Part shown: piece by piece, positions 37,346 through 41,517 of the stretch
Numbering within the stretch: the stretch's first letter is position 1
How the letters are laid out: each line of letters opens with the position of its first letter
DNA from: a virus
Virus record (IMG/VR): IMGVR_UViG_3300048589_000946
Coordinates: 1 to 41,517 of that record
Length of the DNA stretch: 41,517 nucleotides
Strand: one strand, 5' to 3'
Position numbers and translations under genes: made by a program
Notes under the pieces: generated by a model
Told to the model about the DNA's origin: nothing
What the model saw: the letters and a program-made list of their open reading frames with translations, nothing else
Database searches by the model: none

Positions 37346-37440
37346 GATGGTCCTCCATCCGTTAGATGAAGGGGTCGACCCCAAGGGGTGCATGCAGACT
37401 CAGGTTAGCAGGGGCGAAGCAACTGTGCGCGGGACACAAA

Positions 37441-37986
37441 TCAGGTGTTTTCGTCCCAAATCCCATCAGACTGAACGCCGAGGCTTTCGAGCAATTCGAG
37501 AATAATTATGATTGTTCTGGTGCGCGGCGCATCGGGATCGAACAGAGACTCGATCTCGGCCATTTCCTTTGTAGTGAATTGTGTCCGTGCTTTCCGGCGC
37601 AGCCGATGCTCGACGGTATCAGGCGCAACGTTTTCACTTGTTCCAGCCAAATCTGAGAAGTGCCGCGCAGCCTCCCGAACTTTCATCGGCTCGCGTGCGA
37701 TTTCAGCTTCCCACTCGGGCGATTGCAGCCTCGCGTCTTTCTTCGCGATGCCCCTTCGCATCCCATCGAGTTCGCGTTTGCGCACTTCGTCGAAGAGCTT
37801 GAACAATGCCAGATCGTCGAATGCATCTGTCCGCCCACGGCCACGTTTTTCGCCAAATAAGGCCTCGCGGGCCGTCGCTAAGCGGTCTGCTTCACTTTTG
37901 CCTTTGGGATGGTCGTATGCGCGAATGATGCTGAGAAGCAGGAGGTCAACCTGACGCTTGCGCAATTTCGGTTTCGGTGGCGTCAT
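37441..37986 (-). CDS. Hypothetical element protein overlapping the integrase gene
   Basis: A 181-residue basic protein starting MTPPKPKLRKRQVDLLLLSI, helical, with 'DAFDDLALFKLFDEVRKRELDGMRRGIAKKDARL' and 'FTTKEMAEIESLFD'. It overlaps the integrase 3' end by 41 bp in the same direction. No family recognised; perhaps an element-specific regulator or DNA-binding protein. Confidence 0.6.
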   Translation of the reverse strand: MTPPKPKLRKRQVDLLLLSIIRAYDHPKGKSEADRLATAREALFGEKRGRGRTDAFDDLALFKLFDEVRKRELDGMRRGIAKKDARLQSPEWEAEIAREPMKVREAARHFSDLAGTSENVAPDTVEHRLRRKARTQFTTKEMAEIESLFDPDAPRTRTIIIILELLESLGVQSDGIWDENT

Positions 37987-39145
37987 TGCTTGACCTGACC
38001 AGTTTAATCACGTGTTGCGACCAAGCGCCGAGGGCCTCGCGCTTTTCGTCCGCGTATGAATAGACATTGTAGATAGCGGCCACGCCTGAGACCACACCCG
38101 TTTTGTGGTTCAATAGGGCCTCGGTCACGGGCTGAGGGACGCCCAGCATCGCCATGTTCGTGGACATCGTGCGGCGCAGGTCGTGGATGATCCACGGTCC
38201 CGTGCCTTCGGGCAGCGCCTTGTCGAGCCGGTCTTTCAGACGACCGAACCCAGAGACGGGCGATTTGCCGGTGGTCGTGAACACGTAATCCGAACCGAGG
38301 AACCTCGGCACCCTGCGCAGGACGTCCAGCATCGCGTCGGTGATCGGAACCGTGTGCTGCCTGCCGTTCTTGGCGCGCTGCGAAGGCAGGGTCCACAGGC
38401 GTTTTTCGAGGTCGATTTCCGACCAGCGCATCTCGGCGACCTCGGCGCGTCTCTGGCCGCTCAGTATCAACAGCTTCATGCAATCCCCGAAAGGATAGCC
38501 TTCGGCGTCACAGGCCACCCACAGCGCGCCCAGCTCATAATCGGTCAGCACGCGCTCGCGCGACCGTTCCTTCGATAGCGGTTTCATCCCGGCGATGGGG
38601 GAGGCATCGATCATCCCTCGTTCGACACACCAGCCCATGAGGTGCTTGAGGTGGGCAAGCGCGCGGTTGGCGCTGACCGGCGCGGATTTGTGGATCACGT
38701 CGCAGGCTTTCACCACATCGGCGCGCTTGATCTCGTCGATCCGTTTGCCGTGCAGGGTGGCGAACTTCGCCAGCAGGGCTTCCTTGCGCTTCCAGTCGCG
38801 GTTGTGAACCTTGGCGTGCTTCTCGATGTAATCGGGGATCACATCGCCCAGCGTGGGCTTCGTTTCGACCTCCACGCCGGTGCGATCTTCGAACCGGCCC
38901 GTCTCGATTTCGTAGAGAACCTGTCGCACCCGTTCGCGCGCCTCGGCCAACGAGACGACGCCAAACCGACCGATGGTCAGGCGGCGCATCTTGCCGTTGA
39001 TGCGCTTGTGCAGGCAGAACGTCTTGGTGCCGGACGTGCTGATGCGCAGGACCAGACCCGGCATCAACTCGTCACGGAAATCGAGACGTTTCGACGGGCT
39101 GGGCTTCTGGCCTTCGATAAACTTGGTGGTGAGTTTGCGTTTCAT
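37946..39145 (-). CDS. int: Tyrosine integrase of the tRNA-Phe element
   Basis: A 399-residue P4-type integrase. N-terminal arm-binding domain (residues about 1-90, 'MPGLVLRISTSGTKTFCLHKRINGKMRRLTIGRFG'), SAM-like core-binding domain (about 100-190), catalytic domain with Arg in SGQRRAEVAEMRW, His-x-x-Arg in HDLRRTM, His in LLNHKTG and Tyr359 in IYNVYSY. It catalyses insertion at a tRNA site, here the tRNA-Phe fragment 266 bp upstream. Start: the ATG at 39145 gives the usual family N-terminus; a longer frame upstream has poor codon use. Confidence 0.9.
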   Translation of the reverse strand: MKRKLTTKFIEGQKPSPSKRLDFRDELMPGLVLRISTSGTKTFCLHKRINGKMRRLTIGRFGVVSLAEARERVRQVLYEIETGRFEDRTGVEVETKPTLGDVIPDYIEKHAKVHNRDWKRKEALLAKFATLHGKRIDEIKRADVVKACDVIHKSAPVSANRALAHLKHLMGWCVERGMIDASPIAGMKPLSKERSRERVLTDYELGALWVACDAEGYPFGDCMKLLILSGQRRAEVAEMRWSEIDLEKRLWTLPSQRAKNGRQHTVPITDAMLDVLRRVPRFLGSDYVFTTTGKSPVSGFGRLKDRLDKALPEGTGPWIIHDLRRTMSTNMAMLGVPQPVTEALLNHKTGVVSGVAAIYNVYSYADEKREALGAWSQHVIKLVRSSNDATETEIAQASG

Positions 39146-39410
39146 AAGCCCATGATAAGATGGGCGGATGAGCCGCGTCAGGGACAACCCTAGAGGGTTT
39201 GTAGGCTTTTGGATCAACCTGCGCTGGATCGAGATACCCGTGTGGGCTTCGGCGTCCTCGGGTATCACTGGGGTAGCAGGAACGGTGAGCTTGAATGCTC
39301 CGGCGTGAGACGGATCGAGACGATCTGCCATGCGCAAAGATCAAGGTTTTCAAACGTCTACGTTACAGATTGAGCGATCCTGAGACAGCGCGCATGGATC
39401 AACAGGCCAA
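39146..39410. other. Integrase leader and attachment flank
   Basis: No gene is seen. The segment between the integrase start and the tRNA-Phe fragment should hold the integrase promoter and arm-type binding sites, but no clear repeats stand out by eye. Confidence 0.35.
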
Positions 39411-39455
39411 TTGAAAATCCTCGTGTCGGTGGTTCAATTCCGCCCCCGGGCACCA
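39411..39455 (+). other. Attachment site: 3' part of a tRNA-Phe gene
   Basis: The 45 bases run from the anticodon loop (TTGAAAA, anticodon GAA) through the T arm (GGTGG, TTCAATT, CCGCC) to the acceptor CCCGGGC and ACCA. Matching 5' sequences (GCCCGGG acceptor, D arm, 5' anticodon stem) are absent upstream, so this is a truncated copy created by integration. It marks the right end of the element with the 37946-39145 integrase and the left end of the next one. Confidence 0.85.
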
Positions 39456-39574
39456 CAATAACTTTCCAGTTGGTATCATAACGTATCAGGTGAACGGGTT
39501 ATTCCCTGTTTTCATGGGTTTACGGTATCATAAGGTTTCACAACCGCACTTTGCCCCCGAAAATCGCTGACTAA

Positions 39575-39660
39575 AACACGTTAAAAACACGTTAAGGTTC
39601 CAACCTTTCGGTTGATAAATCGTCGCTTAACGTGGCACAAGTTGGAAAACACGTTAAGCG
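39575..39660. repeat. AACACGTTAA repeats upstream of second integrase
   Basis: AACACGTTAA occurs at 39575-39584, 39586-39595 and 39648-39657, with TTAACGTG inverted at 39627-39634. The last two form an 11-bp perfect inverted repeat (CGCTTAACGTG at 39624-39634, CACGTTAAGCG at 39650-39660) with a 15-base spacer, next to the ribosome site. Candidate arm-type integrase sites or autoregulatory operator. Confidence 0.6.
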
Positions 39661-39669
39661 GAGGAAACT

Positions 39670-40890
39670 ATGGCTCTCACAGAATCCCAGATCAAACAGG
39701 CCGCACCCGGCCCGAAACCCTACAAACTGTCAGATGGGCGCGGGCTGTACCTGCGAGTCGCGGTTTCCGGCAGCAAGACATTCGTCCGTGAGTACCAGTT
39801 CCAGGGCGCTCGACGCACCGCGGTCCTCGGTGAGTTCCCCGCGCTCAAGTTGGCTCTGGCCCGGGTCGCTGCGGTCGAGATCGGCGCCAAACTGAAAACG
39901 GGGATCGACCCCCGGCCTGCACGCGCCGAGCCGTCCGTGCGTAAATCTGCGCCCGTCGAGGACGACGAGGTGCCCCCTGAACGCAGATGGGCGACCCTAT
40001 GCGACCAGTTCCACGCCAAGCGGGTCGCCGAAGGCATCGCGCCCGCAACCCAGAACAAGATGCGCTGGAAACTCGGCAAAACGTTTGACGAGTTCGGGGG
40101 CCGGGACGTCGGTTCGATCACCGGACCGGAGATCCTGGCGCTGATCGAGCGGATACAGGAAACCGGCAAGCTGGAAACTGCGAAGGACGTCCACCGGAAA
40201 ATGTCCCAAGTGTTCCAGTACGCCGTCGGGCGCGGCCTAGTCCAGCACGATCCGGCCCAACTGGTCAAACGCGCCGTGGTCAACCGGAAAGGCGGCAGAC
40301 ACCCCGGGCTGACCAAGCCCGACGAGGTGGGCGAGTTGATGCGGGCGCTGCGAGGGTTCCGAGGCGAGGCCACAACCCGGGCCGCGCTGCTGCTCTCGGC
40401 CTATACGTTCCTGCGATCCACAGAACTGCGCGGCGCGCACTGGTCGGAGATCGACCTGACCAAACGGCTGTGGACGGTCCCCGGCGAGCGGATGAAGGGG
40501 CACTACGGCGAGCATCTGGTGCCGCTCTCGACCCAGGCGGTCGGGGTGCTGGAGTGGTTGCGCCCGTGGACAGGCCACGGCAAGTTCGTATTCGTCTGCT
40601 CGTTCGACAAGACCCGGCATTTGTCGGAAGCCACGCTGAACGCAGCCCTGCGCCGGCTCGGCTACAACACCCGGACGGAGCATTGCCAGCATGGATTCCG
40701 AACGACCTTCTCAACCAACATGAACGAGATGGGGTGGAACCGGGACTGGATCGAACGGCAGCTTTGTCACGTTGACCGAGACGAGATTCGGAGCGCCTAC
40801 AACAAAGCCCTCTACCGGGAGGACCGGGTGCGGATGATGCAGGCGTGGGGGGACTGGCTGGATGCGCGCGAGGGGGTTGGCCGGGCGTAG
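39670..40890 (+). CDS. int: Second P4-type tyrosine integrase
   Basis: A 406-residue integrase. N-terminal arm-binding domain (residues about 1-85, 'YKLSDGRGLYLRVAVSGSKTFVREYQFQGARRTAVLGEFP'), core-binding domain (about 105-200), catalytic residues Arg in FLRSTELRGAHW, His/Arg in HGFRTTFST, His in LCHVD and Tyr377 in SAYNKALY. GGAGG lies six bases before the ATG. It sits 215 bp right of the tRNA-Phe fragment and points away from it, as expected for a second element inserted at the same site, extending past the right edge. Confidence 0.9.
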   Translation: MALTESQIKQAAPGPKPYKLSDGRGLYLRVAVSGSKTFVREYQFQGARRTAVLGEFPALKLALARVAAVEIGAKLKTGIDPRPARAEPSVRKSAPVEDDEVPPERRWATLCDQFHAKRVAEGIAPATQNKMRWKLGKTFDEFGGRDVGSITGPEILALIERIQETGKLETAKDVHRKMSQVFQYAVGRGLVQHDPAQLVKRAVVNRKGGRHPGLTKPDEVGELMRALRGFRGEATTRAALLLSAYTFLRSTELRGAHWSEIDLTKRLWTVPGERMKGHYGEHLVPLSTQAVGVLEWLRPWTGHGKFVFVCSFDKTRHLSEATLNAALRRLGYNTRTEHCQHGFRTTFSTNMNEMGWNRDWIERQLCHVDRDEIRSAYNKALYREDRVRMMQAWGDWLDAREGVGRA

Positions 40891-40956
40891 GAGGAGCAGT
40901 AACGGTGCAATCAGACAAAATCTGGCCGGTCTCTGCAAGGACAATATCACGGCCCC

Positions 40957-41115
40957 TTATGCCGCGCCGAGTTGGCGCCACTCGGCAAGAGTGGCGGCGC
41001 GTTTCAGCATGAAATCGGCACGCGAGTAGAGGTGGCGCTCCTGGTTGAAACGATTACTGACCGAAGCGTGAACGGCGGAGATTTTCTGCAGACTTCGCGT
41101 GCTGCGAAACCCGGG
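40957..41115 (-). pseudogene. IS6-family-like transposase, C-terminal remnant
   Basis: The last 52 codons of a transposase: 'FRSTRSLQKISAVHASVSNRFNQERHLYSRADF' and AALAEWRQL-like ending (AATLAEWRQLGAA). The VHASV-N-FNQERHL pattern is typical of IS6-type transposases of alphaproteobacteria. Upstream codons lose the family sequence, and no catalytic domain remains, so it is a truncated relic. Confidence 0.6.
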
Positions 41116-41296
41116 CTGCGCGCGCCACGCTGATCCGGCCACCAATTCCAGTAACATCCAGCCAGCCGTTCCATGGGCATCCGGCCATTCTCGCGAAGGG
41201 CCTGCGGGGCAATCTGAAGCCGTCTATTCTGCCACGTTTCGAAACGGGCAGAAGGCGAGTTGTTGTTGAGCGGCAACCATCTTGGCCTGTCAATGA

Positions 41297-41338
41297 GCGT
41301 TGAAAACTGACCCGGTTTCAGCGTTTGATTTTGACCCG
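41297..41338. repeat. Paired direct repeat resembling an IS21-type end
   Basis: GCGTTGAAAACTGACCCG (41297-41314) and GCGTTTGATTTTGACCCG (41321-41338) share 14 of 18 positions at 24-base spacing, with the TGACCC pattern common in multiple terminal repeats of IS21-family elements. No istA or istB gene is visible. Confidence 0.4.
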
Positions 41339-41394
41339 TCGTTCAGAGGGCAAAGCCCCCAGGCGGGCCGCCCTCATATAGCGAGTCCGTCTAG

Positions 41395-41517
41395 CAGGGT
41401 GCTGAAATAGTCGACTCTCGACCTGGTTTACGGAACATGATTCACTCTCTGCACGGCAATGGCGAGGGTGAAGATGCGTGGGACGGATGAGGCAAGCGGA
41501 TCGCTGTTCAGCTTTGT
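41395..41517 (+). mobile_element. Left end of an IS5/IS1182-like insertion sequence
   Basis: CAGGGTGCTGAAATAGTCGA at 41395 resembles the common CAGGGTGCTGAAAAAGTC terminal repeat of IS5/IS1182-like elements, and the transposase start follows about 80 bases later. The element continues past the right edge. Confidence 0.5.
41474..41517 (+). CDS. Transposase N-terminus, cut by the window edge
   Basis: Fourteen codons read MRGTDEASGSLFSF, a very characteristic N-terminus of IS5/IS1182-like transposases (usually followed by V-LE-R-P--HPLR). Only the start is in the window, so completeness is unknown. Confidence 0.65.
   Translation, partial: MRGTDEASGSLFSF

Noticed and set aside
39411-39455. A functional tRNA-Phe gene
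   Set aside because: The 5' acceptor, D arm and 5' anticodon stem are absent; only the 3' 45 bases are present.

Overview
The window reads as a high-GC alphaproteobacterial chromosome, most likely Rhodobacterales (Paracoccus/Rhodobacter/Roseobacter type). This rests on base composition, codon use and the style of the Mu-like phage; no host housekeeping gene is present, so the genus is open.

Region 1 (1 to about 28510) is most of a Mu-like transposable prophage, almost all on the minus strand and read from right to left. It runs: S24-type repressor (26649-27338, plus strand), small early DNA-binding genes, ParB-like protein, DDE transposase (MuA type), AAA+ activator (MuB type), early and middle genes (DUF3164, ORF6N, GemA/gp16), Mor-type activator, lysis genes (endolysin, exported protein, membrane proteins), small terminase (DUF3486), large terminase, portal (DUF935), MuF head protein, gpG, protease/scaffold, decoration protein, major head protein gpT, gp36 and gp37-type connector proteins and a tail tube protein. 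A tube protein occupies the place where Mu has a contractile sheath gene, so this is probably a siphovirus-like Mu relative such as B3, D3112 or RcapMu. The tail genes continue off the left edge. The left phage terminus is predicted at 28510 (5'-TGTAAAG on the minus strand).

The prophage carries accessory genes that interrupt its modules: an AcrVA2-like protein (17053-18177), a small exported plus-strand protein (16564-16872), a plus-strand pair with a two-TM protein resembling SLATT effectors (25167-25897), and a two-gene minus-strand cassette (27408-27859) behind a 71-bp inverted repeat and between two copies of the 3' end of the repressor gene. The MuF protein has an extra C-terminal HExxH metallopeptidase-like domain, as in MuF polymorphic toxins.

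Region 2 (about 28511 to 39455) is an integrated element with P4-satellite or plasmid-like logic: tyrosine integrase (37946-39145), two AlpA-like regulators, a RepB-like primase and a RepA-like ATPase. Its cargo includes a GIY-YIG protein, a small membrane protein and a two-gene cassette of a GHKL (MORC/MutL/Hsp90-type) ATPase and a large DruA/DUF4338-like protein (28825-32835). That cassette is visibly more AT-rich than the phage and is the best candidate for an undescribed defence system. The Mu-like phage seems to have inserted into this element, cutting a small gene at 28511.

Region 3 (39411 to 41517) starts with a 45-bp 3' fragment of tRNA-Phe (anticodon loop to CCA), an attachment-site scar that ends region 2 and begins a second integrative element with its own P4-type integrase (39670-40890). 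The right edge is IS debris: an IS6-like transposase tail, IS21-like end repeats and the start of an IS5/IS1182-like transposase.
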